From Salinarimonadaceae bacterium (GTDB lineage: Bacteria > Pseudomonadota > Alphaproteobacteria > Rhizobiales > Beijerinckiaceae): DNA of 43,603 nt. Where the stretch lies: the NCBI GenBank assembly GCA_007693435.1, contig REDO01000043.1:1-43603 (forward strand). The letters are read 5' to 3'. The translations under genes and the position numbers were made by a program. Positions 1-9,675 of this stretch are shown piece by piece (position 1 is the first letter of the stretch; each line of letters opens with the position of its first letter). The notes under the pieces were generated by a model. The model saw nothing but the letters and a program-made list of their open reading frames with translations. It ran no database searches and had not been told where the DNA came from.

Positions 1-66
1 TAGTTGCCGGAGCGATGCGGGATTGTGCTGGTAATTCATTTACGCTCGTCTTGTAACTGTCTCCAC

Positions 67-3000
67 ATGGGGATCGATTTCGAAGATCGGCGCATCCGAA
101 GACGGCTCGCTCTGGCGAGTTGCGCAATCCTGCTCGTCTGTGCGCTGTTCGTCGTCGCCTGGCGCATCGTGACGATGGAGCACGAGCGCGAGGCGGGCCT
201 TGTGGCTCGCGCCGCGTCGGTGGCGGAGGCCGTGGACCGCGATCTCGTCGCCGCCATCAGCTCCGACGATTCCGAGATACGCGGTTTCGCGCTGCTTCGC
301 CTGCATCGCCAGCTGACGCGGTTCGAGACCGCTTTCGCCTCGGCCTCCATCGCCAGCTTCACGACGGCGGACGGGGAGGTCCGGGTCGGACCCGGCCGCG
401 GCTTCCCGGTTGAGAGCGCGACCGACGGAGAGGCGGCTCCGCTCGTTGACGAGAGCGTTTCACGGGCGCTTGAGCCTGCTCTCGCCGGAGCCCGCGCCGT
501 TTTCGTGGGCGGAACGCCCGGGGGCGGACCGCCGCGCGTGGCCGCGCTTGCGCCAGTTCTGGACGGCGCCGGCGCGGCGCCCCGGCTCCACATCATGCTG
601 ACCGTCGATCTGGCGGCCTGGCGCGAACAGCGTTTCGCGGAGATCGCCAACCTGCTCCTCCTGCTCTCGCCGCTGGCTCTCACGGTCTGCCTCGGCTTCG
701 CGCTGATCCGCATCCGCCGACGGCGGGCTGACCGCGCGGCCGCGCATCTGCGCCATGCCGAAGGCCTCGTGATCGGAGTTTTCGGCGTTGTCGCGACGTT
801 GATCGCCGCATCGGTGCTTTACGATTCCGATCGACGTGGACACGATCGGGCCTTCACGGCCGCTTCCCGCGCTCAGGCCATCGCCACGGGCAAGTCGCTC
901 CGGCTGCTCATCGACCAGAAGCTGGAGAGCCTCGCCAGTTTCTATGCGGCTTCGCGGGACGTGACGCGCGAGGAGTTCTCGGATTTCGTCGCCAGCTCGA
1001 TGCGTTCCTATCCGATCGCCTTCATCGGCTGGGCGCCGCGCGTTCCCGCCGCCGGCCGGGCTGAATTCGAGGCGCGGATTCTCGCCGAGGGCGGCGCGCC
1101 CGGACGCGACTTCTTTATCGCGGATAGCGATCGCGACGGCATGCGCGCCGCCGCCTCGCGCCAGGAGCATCGTCCGCTCGTCGTTGTCGAGGCGCGGGAC
1201 GGCGCTTTCGGGTACGGTTTCGACCTTGCGCGCCAGGCGGGCTTCGGGGAGCCGGCTCCGGTCGGATTCTCGCGCGCTTTTCCGCTCTCGATCAGCCCTA
1301 CGGACGGTCGGGCGATCCTGATCGGTTACCGCGCCCTGCCCGAGCGGGCTCATATGGTGGGAATTCCGCCGACGACGCGCTGGATCGGACCTGACGGGGA
1401 TCTTGCGATCGGGATCGACCTGCAGCGACTTATCGATCAACGGGTCGCCGAGGCCGCCGCGGCGGGCAATGCGCTTTCATTGGCGTTCATGAGGATCGAC
1501 CCCACAGCGTACGACGCGCCAGTCGTCGTCGGCAGCCCGAGCGCCGGAGACGGCGACGCCGTGAGCGCTCCTTGTCGCGACTACGATCCCGGATGCACGG
1601 TCTTTCCGGTCTTTGTCGGGGGCGAAGCCTTCGGCCTCGTGCTCAGGCCGGCGGCCGATCCGGCCCATGCTTCGTTCATGAACGCGGCGTTCCCGGCGCT
1701 TGCCTGCGGCTTGCCGCTGACGTTGGTGCTGGTCCTTCTCTCGCTTTTCATGGCGAGCCGGCGGGAGGCGTCGGAACGCGAGAAGGCGTTGCGTGCGGCG
1801 GAGCTCCAGGCCAGCGAGGAGCGCTTTCGCACCCTGCTTTCGAGCATGAACGATCTCGTCTTCGTCTTCGACCGCGAAGGGCGAATCAGCGAGCTCATGC
1901 AGTCGTCCGCAGCCGGACCGGCGCTCGACGTCGCCCTCTATCGCGGAAGACGGGTCGAGGAGACGCCGATATCCGCCGAGGCGCGCGCGATCATCGCCGA
2001 CGCGCTCGAGCGGGTGCGGCGCACCTTCGAGTCGGTCACGGTCGATTTCGCCCTCGATCTGCCGGGACGTGGACAGACCTGGCAAAGCGCCAGCTTCTCG
2101 CCCCTGCGCGATCCCGCGCGCGACGGCGAGGGTCAGGCGTCGGGCGTCATCGCCGTCGCGCGCGACGTCACCGAGCGCAAGGAAGCGCAGATGCGCGCCG
2201 CGCAGCGCGAAAAGTTTCTCGAACACCTGATGGCGCTGTCCGCCCAATTCGTGAACCTCTCCGGCAAGGACTGGGACGATACGGTCGACGCCGCCCTCGA
2301 GCGCGTCGGCCGCTTCTGCGGGATCGACCGCAGTTATCTCTTCGTGCTCGACCCCTCGGGCACGTCAATGAGCAACACCCACGAATGGGTGGCCGAGGGC
2401 ATCGCGGCCCAGCGCGAATTTCTTCAAAACGAGCCGCTCGCGGTCATGCCGAACGTGGCGCCCATGCTGCGCCGCCGGCTGCCCGTCGTGATCGACCATA
2501 TCGACGATCTGCCCGACACCTGGTCGAACGAGCGCAGCGTTTTGCAGGCGCAGGACATCCAGTCGGTCATCGTCATGCCGATCATCGAGGGAGGCGGCGT
2601 CGTCGGATTCGTCGGCTTCGATTCCGTGAAGCGCGCCCGCGTCTGGACCGATCTCGAACGCCACCTTCTGCGGGTCTTCGCCGACATCCTCGGCGGCGCC
2701 ATGGCGCGCCGCTCGGCCGATGAGGCGCTGCGAAAGAGCGAGCTGCGCTATCGCGGGGTCGTCAACAGGGTTCGCGAGGTCATCTTCGAAACCGATCGCG
2801 AAGGTCGCTGGACCTTCATCAACGCCGCATTCGAGCAACTGAGCGGCTACGATCCCAATTATGCGCTCGGGCGCGCTTTCGTCGAGCATCTCCATCCGGA
2901 GGATCGTGACGACGTCGCCGCGCGGCTGACGGCGCTTCTCTCCGGCGAAGCGGCGTCGGTGCGGCTGGAGACGCGCTGGCGCAGGGGCGGAAGCGAGTAT

Positions 3001-4443
3001 CGCCGGGTCGAAATCGCCTGCGAGGCCGAGCGGGACGCCGACGGACAGGTCAACGGCATGTTCGGCACGCTGATGGACATCACGGAGCGCTATGCGGCGC
3101 GCGCCCAGATCGAGCGTCTCGCATTCTATGACGCGCTCACGGACCTGCCGAACCGCCCGCTCCTGCTCGAAAAGCTGGGCGCGGCCGTAGCGCGCGCAGA
3201 TGAGGGTGAAGGGCATTCCGCGCTCCTGTTCATCGATCTCGACAATTTCAAACAGCTCAACGACACCTACGGCCACGACAAGGGCGACCTGCTTCTGCAA
3301 AGCGTAGCGCGGCGCCTCTCCGCGCGCGTTCAGCCCCATGACGTCGTGGCCCGCCTCGGCGGCGACGAGTTCGTCGTGCTGCTCAACGGGCTGGCGGGCG
3401 GGCGCAAGGAGGCGCTCGCGCAGGCGGAGACGATCGCCAGCCGGTTGCTCGCAGCCCTCAACGAACCCTATGATCTTGAGGGCCATTCCCACCACGTTTC
3501 GCCGAGTATGGGCGCGACCGTGTTCGGCGATTGCGGCCGGCGCGTCGAAACGCTCTTGAGGCACGCCGATCTCGCCATGTATCAGGCGAAGTCCGCCGGG
3601 CGGAACACGCTGCGCTTCTTCACGCCCGAGATGGAGAGCGCGGTGGTGCGGCGCGCCGGGCTCGAAGCCGATATCCGGGAGGCGATCGCCGCCGACCAGT
3701 TCCTGCTGCATCTCCAGCCGCAGGTCGACAATTTCGGCGGCGTCATCGGCGCGGAGGCCCTCGTGCGATGGATGCATCCCGAGCGGGGCATGGTCTCCCC
3801 GGCCGAGTTCATTCCGCTCGCGGAAGAAACCGGCCTGATCGTGCCGATAGGTCGCCTCGTCGTCGAGAAGGCCTGCGCGCATCTCGTTGAGATCCAGCGT
3901 GAGCCGGGCTGCGCGAACCTGTCCATGGCGGTGAACGTGAGCGCGCGTCAATTTCGCGAGCCGAGCTTCGTCGCCGATTTGCGCGAGGCGGTCGCGCGGT
4001 ATGGCCTCGCGCCGCATACGATCGTTCTTGAACTGACCGAGAGTCTGTTCCTCGACGATATGGATTTCGCAGTCGACAAGATGAACCAGCTTCGCGCCGA
4101 AGGTTTCCGGTTCGCGCTCGACGATTTCGGAACGGGCTATTCCTCGCTCACCTATCTGAAGAGTCTTCCCTTCGACAAGATCAAGGTCGATCAGGCCTTC
4201 GTGGCCGATATCATGGAGAGCGAGCAGGCGGCGACGATCGTCGAGACGATCATCCGCATGGGCCGGGCGCTTGATCTGGAAGTGGTGGCCGAGGGCGTCG
4301 AGACCGCCGGACAGCTGGCGTGGCTGCTGGAGGCCGGATGCCAGCATTTCCAGGGCTATTTCTTCGGGCGGCCCGTTCCCGTGGAGGCCTTCATGGCCAT
4401 GCTCGCGAACCGGCGCTCCTATCTTGAGACCGCCGCCGGCTGA
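67..4443 (+). CDS. Membrane-bound CHASE-PAS-GAF-PAS-GGDEF-EAL cyclic-di-GMP protein
   Basis: A sensor predicted to make and/or break down cyclic di-GMP at the inner membrane. Starting from the ATG at 67 (1458 aa), a first membrane segment is at about residues 14-36, then a roughly 160-residue periplasmic stretch, two more segments near 195-213 and 236-252, a CHASE-like sensor domain (about 290-450) and a fourth segment near 544-562. The cytoplasmic part is PAS (585-707), GAF (718-875), PAS (890-1010), GGDEF (1018-1185, motif GGDEF intact near 1097) and EAL (1198-1450). EAL residues look complete: EAL near 1230, the Asn of VNVSARQF, the Glu of LELTES, DDFGTGY, the Lys of IKVDQ and AEGVET. The RxxD inhibitory site before GGDEF reads QPHD, so product inhibition is probably absent. 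The open frame extends upstream to a TTG at 4, but the ATG at 67 gives a normal membrane-anchor N-terminus. Function is known for the family; the net activity is not readable. Confidence 0.9.
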   Translation: MGIDFEDRRIRRRLALASCAILLVCALFVVAWRIVTMEHEREAGLVARAASVAEAVDRDLVAAISSDDSEIRGFALLRLHRQLTRFETAFASASIASFTTADGEVRVGPGRGFPVESATDGEAAPLVDESVSRALEPALAGARAVFVGGTPGGGPPRVAALAPVLDGAGAAPRLHIMLTVDLAAWREQRFAEIANLLLLLSPLALTVCLGFALIRIRRRRADRAAAHLRHAEGLVIGVFGVVATLIAASVLYDSDRRGHDRAFTAASRAQAIATGKSLRLLIDQKLESLASFYAASRDVTREEFSDFVASSMRSYPIAFIGWAPRVPAAGRAEFEARILAEGGAPGRDFFIADSDRDGMRAAASRQEHRPLVVVEARDGAFGYGFDLARQAGFGEPAPVGFSRAFPLSISPTDGRAILIGYRALPERAHMVGIPPTTRWIGPDGDLAIGIDLQRLIDQRVAEAAAAGNALSLAFMRIDPTAYDAPVVVGSPSAGDGDAVSAPCRDYDPGCTVFPVFVGGEAFGLVLRPAADPAHASFMNAAFPALACGLPLTLVLVLLSLFMASRREASEREKALRAAELQASEERFRTLLSSMNDLVFVFDREGRISELMQSSAAGPALDVALYRGRRVEETPISAEARAIIADALERVRRTFESVTVDFALDLPGRGQTWQSASFSPLRDPARDGEGQASGVIAVARDVTERKEAQMRAAQREKFLEHLMALSAQFVNLSGKDWDDTVDAALERVGRFCGIDRSYLFVLDPSGTSMSNTHEWVAEGIAAQREFLQNEPLAVMPNVAPMLRRRLPVVIDHIDDLPDTWSNERSVLQAQDIQSVIVMPIIEGGGVVGFVGFDSVKRARVWTDLERHLLRVFADILGGAMARRSADEALRKSELRYRGVVNRVREVIFETDREGRWTFINAAFEQLSGYDPNYALGRAFVEHLHPEDRDDVAARLTALLSGEAASVRLETRWRRGGSEYRRVEIACEAERDADGQVNGMFGTLMDITERYAARAQIERLAFYDALTDLPNRPLLLEKLGAAVARADEGEGHSALLFIDLDNFKQLNDTYGHDKGDLLLQSVARRLSARVQPHDVVARLGGDEFVVLLNGLAGGRKEALAQAETIASRLLAALNEPYDLEGHSHHVSPSMGATVFGDCGRRVETLLRHADLAMYQAKSAGRNTLRFFTPEMESAVVRRAGLEADIREAIAADQFLLHLQPQVDNFGGVIGAEALVRWMHPERGMVSPAEFIPLAEETGLIVPIGRLVVEKACAHLVEIQREPGCANLSMAVNVSARQFREPSFVADLREAVARYGLAPHTIVLELTESLFLDDMDFAVDKMNQLRAEGFRFALDDFGTGYSSLTYLKSLPFDKIKVDQAFVADIMESEQAATIVETIIRMGRALDLEVVAEGVETAGQLAWLLEAGCQHFQGYFFGRPVPVEAFMAMLANRRSYLETAAG

Positions 4444-4852
4444 CGGCGAGTGACGGGGCCTGCTTGCCGGAGCCCGACGACGCCTGACGTTCCGAAAGGC
4501 GCGAATCCGGCGGGATCTGGATCAGCCGAGATCGCGGGACCGGCGCATACCTGTTCGTTCGGATGGCCCTTGTCCCGATAGCATTGCGGATCACGGATAT
4601 TTTTTGCAATTATTAATAGCATTTCGATGCGCTCCGACAATCGTGCTCAACATGTTGGAAATTGATTGATTTATCGATTCTTATCGTGGATCAGAGGTCG
4701 CGAATGCGACGCGATCCGAAGAACTTCCCCTCGCGTGAAATACATCAAAAGTTGTATCGATGGAGCTCTTTCGTACGGCCGAATTAAACGGTTTGTTGAG
4801 CTATTCGTGGTGATCATCGACGTTGTCTATGGATACTCAGGAGTGTATCGGG
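4444..4852. other. AT-rich intergenic region between the two c-di-GMP genes
   Basis: This 400-base gap holds no convincing gene. Its second half is clearly richer in A and T than the flanking genes (about 4597-4680), which fits a promoter region for the downstream gene. It contains a perfect 10-base palindrome CAACATGTTG at 4648-4657, a possible regulator site. I could not fix a -35/-10 pair with confidence. Confidence 0.4.
4839..4843 (+). promoter_or_regulatory. Ribosome binding site that sets the start at 4853
   Basis: AGGAG lies nine bases before the ATG at 4853. The alternative starts upstream (TTG 4823, ATG 4829) have no such site in front of them, so 4853 is preferred. Confidence 0.6.
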
Positions 4853-7800
4853 ATGGGTCTGGGCGCTGCGCCCGACGAATCTGCGCCGGACTGGACCGAA
4901 GTCGAGCGGCTTGCAGCCGTGCGTCGGTCCGGCATGCTGGATACGCCGGCCGAGCTGGAGTTCGACGATCTCGCGCTTCTCGCATCCCAGGTTTGCGAAA
5001 GCCCGATCGCCCTCGTCAGTCTGGTCGACGCCGACCGCCAATGGTTCAAGGCCCGCGTCGGGCTCGACCTGAGCGAGACGCCCATAGAACAATCGGTCTG
5101 TCGCGTCGCCATCGAACAATCCGACATGTTCGTCGTCACCGATCTCACGAAAGATCCGCGATTTCGGGAGAACGAACTCGTCAGCGGGGCTCCGCATTTC
5201 CGCTTCTACGCCGGGGCTCGGCTCGAAACGCCAGACGGTTTGCCGCTCGGCACGCTATGCGTGCTGGATAATGTCGCCCGACCGGAAGGCCTGAGCCCGG
5301 AGCAGCGTCGCATACTTGCCGCGCTCGCCGAGGCGACCATGCGCCAAATCGAGCTGCGCATGGCGAACGAGGCTCTGATCACGAGCGAAAAGCAGATCCG
5401 ACGCCTTGTGGACGCCGTGCCGCAATTCATCTGGTCTGCGACCAAAGACGGGGCCGTCGATTTCTCCAACCGGCCGTTTCGCGATTTTCTGGGGCTGAAC
5501 GAAGATTTCAACCTGATCGAGGGATGGATAGGCCTCATTCATCCCGATGATCGGGAGATGACGCGCGAGATATGGGCGCGCTGTATCGCCGAAAGCTCGC
5601 CTTACGAGATCGAGCACCGAGTGCGCAGCAAAGAGGGCGAACATCGCTGGATGCTGACCCGCGGGAGGCCCGTCTACGATGCCGACGGGCGCGTGGACCG
5701 ATGGTTTGGTTCATCCACCGACATTCACGAGAAGAAGCTCGTCGATCATCGTTTGCGTCTGAGCGAGGAGCGCTACCGCCTCGCCGCCGAGGCGACCACC
5801 GATCTCGTCTGGGACGCGGACCTGAAGTCGGGCGAGGTCGTCTGGGGCGGCGCCATGGAGCGCCACTTCGGCTATGGCCGCATGACGGTCGACAACCGTC
5901 GCGATTGGTGGCTGGAGCGTCTGCATCCCGAAGATCTTGCGCGGACCCAGGCGAGCCTCGAATCCCTGTTTCTGGGTGACGACGATCGCTGGACCTGCGA
6001 ATACCGGTTCCGTCGCGCGGACGGCAGCTACGCCGAAATCCTCGACCGCGCTTTCGTCCTCAGGGACGAAAACGGCGTTGCGACACGCCTCGTCGGCGCG
6101 ATGCAGGATCTCAGCGAGCGCCAGCGATCCGTGGCCGCGCTCCGCACGAGCGAGGACAGGCTGAAACTCGCTCTCGTCGCGGGCCGGATGGTCGCCTGGG
6201 AACGCAATACGGCGACGGGGATCATCAAGCGCTCCGAAAACTCCGTCGATCTACTCGGTCTTGATCCCGACGACGAAGTGGCGGCTTTCACGAGGCGCAT
6301 TCATCCCGAAGACATACACAAGGTCGAGCGTCTGGTCGCGGACGCCAACGCGGGCGTTTCGACGACGATCGAAGCACGCTACACGACGCCGTGCGGGCGC
6401 CCCATGTGGCTGGCCGTCCGGTCTGAAAAGGCGGGACCCGACCGCATCATCGGCATGACCTTCGACATCAGCGATCGCAAGGCCGCGGAAGAGGAGGTCT
6501 GGCGCGCGGCCTATCACGATCCGTTGACGGGACTGCCAAACCGGGCGCTGTTCCAGAAGCAGCTCGAATCCGCGCTGGCCGAGGCCGAGGCCAAGGAAGG
6601 CCGGGTTGCGCTGCTGGTCATCGATCTCGACGGCTTCAAGGACGTCAACGCTTCGATCGGGAACGCCGCCGGCGACGCGCTTCTCGTCGATACGGCGGCG
6701 CGGCTCCTTGCGATCGTCGGTGAACGCGGCCAGGTGGCCCGGATCGGCGGCGACGAATTCGCCGTCATCGTTCGCGCCGCCCCAAGCCTTTCCGACGCGC
6801 ACGCCTTCGCCGAAGAGGTGAGCGCGCGCCTGCGCGCCGTCTGCGAATTCGCCGGGCGCGCCGTGTCGACCCGCGCGAGCATCGGGGTCGCCGCCTATCC
6901 CGAGCACCATCGCGACGTCGCGGAACTGATCAAGGACGCCAATATCGCGCTCGACCTTGTGAAGAAGTGCGGGCGCAATGAGGTTCGTCTGTTCAGCCCG
7001 GAAGCGCGCGCGGCGACCGAGCAGCGCATCAGATTGCGCGATGAGGTTCGCGACGCTCTCACCAGCGACGAATTCGCGCCCTTCTACCAGCCGAAAACGT
7101 CGCTCGACACCGGGCGCATCGTCGGGCTCGAGGCGTTGGCGCGCTGGCTACACCCGACGCGAGGCGTCCTGACGCCCGCCTATTTCGGCGCCGCCTTCGA
7201 CGATCCGGAGTTGACGACCGAGATCGCTGCGGCGATGCGCCGTTGTATCGCCTCGGACGTTGGGGAATGGCTGGACGCGGGTCTTGATTTCGGCAGGGTC
7301 GCCATCAACCTCGCCTCCGCCGAATTCGCGGACGAGTTGCTGGCCGATCGCGTGCTCGCGATCTTCGGAGCGCGCGGCGTCTCGCCATCCCGTCTGGAAG
7401 TCGAGGTGACCGAGACCGTCTTCCTCGGTCCGAGCGCCCACAACGTGTCCGCCACCCTGCGTCAGTTTCACGAGGCGGGCGTCAAGATCGCCCTCGACGA
7501 TTTCGGAACCGGCTACGCTTCGCTGTCGCATCTCAAGCAGTTCCCTGTCGATCACATCAAGATCGACCGTAGCTTTGTGCGTGATCTCGCGACGGATGAG
7601 GGCGACGCCGCCATTGTCGCCGCGGTCATCGGTCTCGGGCGCAATCTCGGCATGACCGTGACTGCGGAGGGCGTGGAGACGCGCCGCCAGGAGGAGATTC
7701 TGCGTCGTATGGGCTGCGACCACGCGCAGGGATATCTCTACGCCAAGCCGCTCGCCGGATCGCGGATCCCCTGGCTCGTGCGTAACTGGTCCGATCAGAT

Positions 7801-7888
7801 CCGGGAAGAGCAGGGCCGCAGCGCAGACGTCTTGAAGTCGGGCGCCGAGGTCGCTCCCCGAATGGTGATCGCGCGAGGGCGATCCTGA
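4853..7888 (+). CDS. Cytoplasmic GAF-PAS-PAS-PAS-GGDEF-EAL cyclic-di-GMP protein
   Basis: A soluble sensor with both c-di-GMP synthase (GGDEF) and phosphodiesterase (EAL) domains, 1011 aa from the ATG at 4853. No membrane segment is visible. Domain order: GAF (about 30-172), three PAS/PAC units (180-296, 305-420, 430-542), GGDEF (550-715, sequence RIGGDEF) and EAL (726-978). EAL catalytic features are present: EALARW, Asn in INLASAEF, Glu in VEVTET, LDDFGTGY, Lys in HIKIDRSF and AEGVET. The RxxD I-site is missing (GERG at the equivalent place). It follows a membrane GGDEF-EAL gene in the same direction but 400 bases away, so it probably has its own promoter. Whether it acts mainly as cyclase or phosphodiesterase cannot be told from motifs, since both active sites look intact. 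Confidence 0.9.
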   Translation: MGLGAAPDESAPDWTEVERLAAVRRSGMLDTPAELEFDDLALLASQVCESPIALVSLVDADRQWFKARVGLDLSETPIEQSVCRVAIEQSDMFVVTDLTKDPRFRENELVSGAPHFRFYAGARLETPDGLPLGTLCVLDNVARPEGLSPEQRRILAALAEATMRQIELRMANEALITSEKQIRRLVDAVPQFIWSATKDGAVDFSNRPFRDFLGLNEDFNLIEGWIGLIHPDDREMTREIWARCIAESSPYEIEHRVRSKEGEHRWMLTRGRPVYDADGRVDRWFGSSTDIHEKKLVDHRLRLSEERYRLAAEATTDLVWDADLKSGEVVWGGAMERHFGYGRMTVDNRRDWWLERLHPEDLARTQASLESLFLGDDDRWTCEYRFRRADGSYAEILDRAFVLRDENGVATRLVGAMQDLSERQRSVAALRTSEDRLKLALVAGRMVAWERNTATGIIKRSENSVDLLGLDPDDEVAAFTRRIHPEDIHKVERLVADANAGVSTTIEARYTTPCGRPMWLAVRSEKAGPDRIIGMTFDISDRKAAEEEVWRAAYHDPLTGLPNRALFQKQLESALAEAEAKEGRVALLVIDLDGFKDVNASIGNAAGDALLVDTAARLLAIVGERGQVARIGGDEFAVIVRAAPSLSDAHAFAEEVSARLRAVCEFAGRAVSTRASIGVAAYPEHHRDVAELIKDANIALDLVKKCGRNEVRLFSPEARAATEQRIRLRDEVRDALTSDEFAPFYQPKTSLDTGRIVGLEALARWLHPTRGVLTPAYFGAAFDDPELTTEIAAAMRRCIASDVGEWLDAGLDFGRVAINLASAEFADELLADRVLAIFGARGVSPSRLEVEVTETVFLGPSAHNVSATLRQFHEAGVKIALDDFGTGYASLSHLKQFPVDHIKIDRSFVRDLATDEGDAAIVAAVIGLGRNLGMTVTAEGVETRRQEEILRRMGCDHAQGYLYAKPLAGSRIPWLVRNWSDQIREEQGRSADVLKSGAEVAPRMVIARGRS

Positions 7889-7967
7889 CGCATACGGCAT
7901 TGGACGCGAACGCCGTTTCCGGGCGCGTTGGTGGGCCCTATCCTCTCTGTGTAGAGGAGCTTCCGCC

Positions 7968-9665
7968 ATGCCGTTCACAACGCGACCGCTGATCGGCGGC
8001 TCTCGCCACGTCGTTTCCGCCGGCCATCCGCTCGCAGCCGCCGCCGCCTTCGCCATTCTCGAGGCGGGCGGCAACGCCGTCGACGCCGGCTGCGCGGCCG
8101 GGATCGCGCTCGGCGTCCTCCAGCCCGATCTGGTGAGCGTCGCTGGCGTCGCGCCGATCATGATCCGGCCCGCCAACGGCGAGGTCGTCACCATCGACGG
8201 GCTGGGCGTATGGCCCGCCGCGCTCCCAGAGCGCCATTTCATGGACGTGCGCGGCGGCGTCATTCCGGCGGGCGTCGAGCGCATCGTGGTCCCGGCCGCG
8301 ATCGACGCATGGCTGACCGCGCTCGAAATGCACGGCTCCATGAGCTTTTCGGACGTCGCGGCCGCCGCGGCCCGATACGCCCGCGAAGGCTATCCCGCGC
8401 ATGCGCCGATGATCGAGACCATCGAAACGAAGCGCGCCGGATACGAACGCTGGCCGTCTAACGTCGCGATCTTCCTGCGCGACGGACGGCCTCCGCGCGT
8501 CGGCGAGCGCTTCGTCCAGACCGATCTGGCGAACACGCTCGACCGGCTCTGCGCCGCCGAGCGCAAGGCAGACGGCGATCGTCTCGCCGGGCTCGCCTCC
8601 GTGCGCCGCGCCTTCTATCAGGGCGACATCGCGCGTGAACTCGTCGCCTTCGTTAGGGCCGAGGGCGGCTTCCTCTCCGAGGACGATCTCGCGAATTTCC
8701 GCTGCCGGGTCGAGCCGCCGGTCGCGATCGACTGGATGGGGCGGCGCCTTTACGTCTGCGGGCCGTGGTGCCAGGGGCCGATGCTCGCCATGGCGCTGCG
8801 GCAGGTCGAGGAGAGGGGGCTTTCGGACCTCGCCCATAACAGCCTCGACTACGTGCATGTGATCGTCGAGATCCTCAACAACGCCTTCGCCGACCGCGAG
8901 CACCATTTCGGCGATCCGCGTTTCGTCGACGTGCCGCTGGAGCGGCTGCTTTCGCGCGAGCACGCCCGCGCCCGCCTCGCCCAGATCGATCCGGACCGGG
9001 CGCGCGGCGAGATGCCGGGACCGATCATCGGCCCCGACGGCGCCGATCTCTCCGCCCTCCCGCGCGAGGATCATCAACCGGCGCTCGACACCTCCTATGT
9101 CTGCGTCATCGACCGCTTCGGCAACGCCTTCTCGGCGACGCCGAGCGACGGCACATACGACATGCCGATCGCGCCCGGGCTCGGCTTCGCAGCGTCTTCG
9201 CGCGGCAGCCAGTCGCGGCCCGATCCCGACCACCCGGCCGGCGCGCGCGCGGGCAGGCGCCCGCGGCTCACGCCGAACGCGGCGATGCTCGTGAGCGGCG
9301 AGGACGTGATGTGCCTCGGCACGCCCGGCGGCGACGTGCAGAATCAGGCGGTGCTCCAGACGCTGCTCAACCACGTGCATTTCGGCATGTCGCTGCAGCA
9401 GGCGCTCGACGCGCCGCGCTTCGCTACCTTCAACTTCCCCGGCTCGTTCTCGCCCTTCGTCTACAATCCGGGGGCCGTGAACGTCGAGGAGGGCGTCGGG
9501 CCCGAGACGATCGCGGCGCTGAAGGCGATGGGTCATGCGGCGAGCGTCTGGACGGCCTACGAGTGGCAGGCGGGCTCCGTCTGCATCGTGGCGAGCGACA
9601 AGGCGAACGGCCTCGTCTTCGGCGCCGCCGATCCCCGCCGCGCCTCCTACTCGATCGCTGGCTGA
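7968..9665 (+). CDS. Gamma-glutamyltransferase-family protein (Ntn hydrolase)
   Basis: A 565-residue member of the gamma-glutamyltranspeptidase family, which matures by self-cleavage in front of a threonine that then becomes the nucleophile for hydrolysing or transferring gamma-glutamyl or related acyl groups. The N-terminal half has the family's AAFAILEAGGNAVDA segment. The processing site is LDTSYVCVID, with Thr375 the probable nucleophile; classical enzymes have two threonines here, this one Thr-Ser. The classical GGS oxyanion-loop segment reads TPGGDVQNQ, as in a divergent subgroup. No signal peptide is visible, so it is probably cytoplasmic, unlike secreted GGT. An AGAGGAG ribosome site lies just upstream of the ATG. 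The gene converges on pbpC with only ten bases between the stop codons. The substrate is unknown; glutathione is not assured. Confidence 0.85.
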   Translation: MPFTTRPLIGGSRHVVSAGHPLAAAAAFAILEAGGNAVDAGCAAGIALGVLQPDLVSVAGVAPIMIRPANGEVVTIDGLGVWPAALPERHFMDVRGGVIPAGVERIVVPAAIDAWLTALEMHGSMSFSDVAAAAARYAREGYPAHAPMIETIETKRAGYERWPSNVAIFLRDGRPPRVGERFVQTDLANTLDRLCAAERKADGDRLAGLASVRRAFYQGDIARELVAFVRAEGGFLSEDDLANFRCRVEPPVAIDWMGRRLYVCGPWCQGPMLAMALRQVEERGLSDLAHNSLDYVHVIVEILNNAFADREHHFGDPRFVDVPLERLLSREHARARLAQIDPDRARGEMPGPIIGPDGADLSALPREDHQPALDTSYVCVIDRFGNAFSATPSDGTYDMPIAPGLGFAASSRGSQSRPDPDHPAGARAGRRPRLTPNAAMLVSGEDVMCLGTPGGDVQNQAVLQTLLNHVHFGMSLQQALDAPRFATFNFPGSFSPFVYNPGAVNVEEGVGPETIAALKAMGHAASVWTAYEWQAGSVCIVASDKANGLVFGAADPRRASYSIAG

Positions 9666-9675
9666 CGCGGAGCCT

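Noticed and set aside
2365-4347. A long open frame (660 codons) antisense to the first c-di-GMP gene, and similar long frames opposite most genes
   Set aside because: Long antisense frames are expected in GC-rich DNA; the sense strand has full domain matches and the antisense has none.
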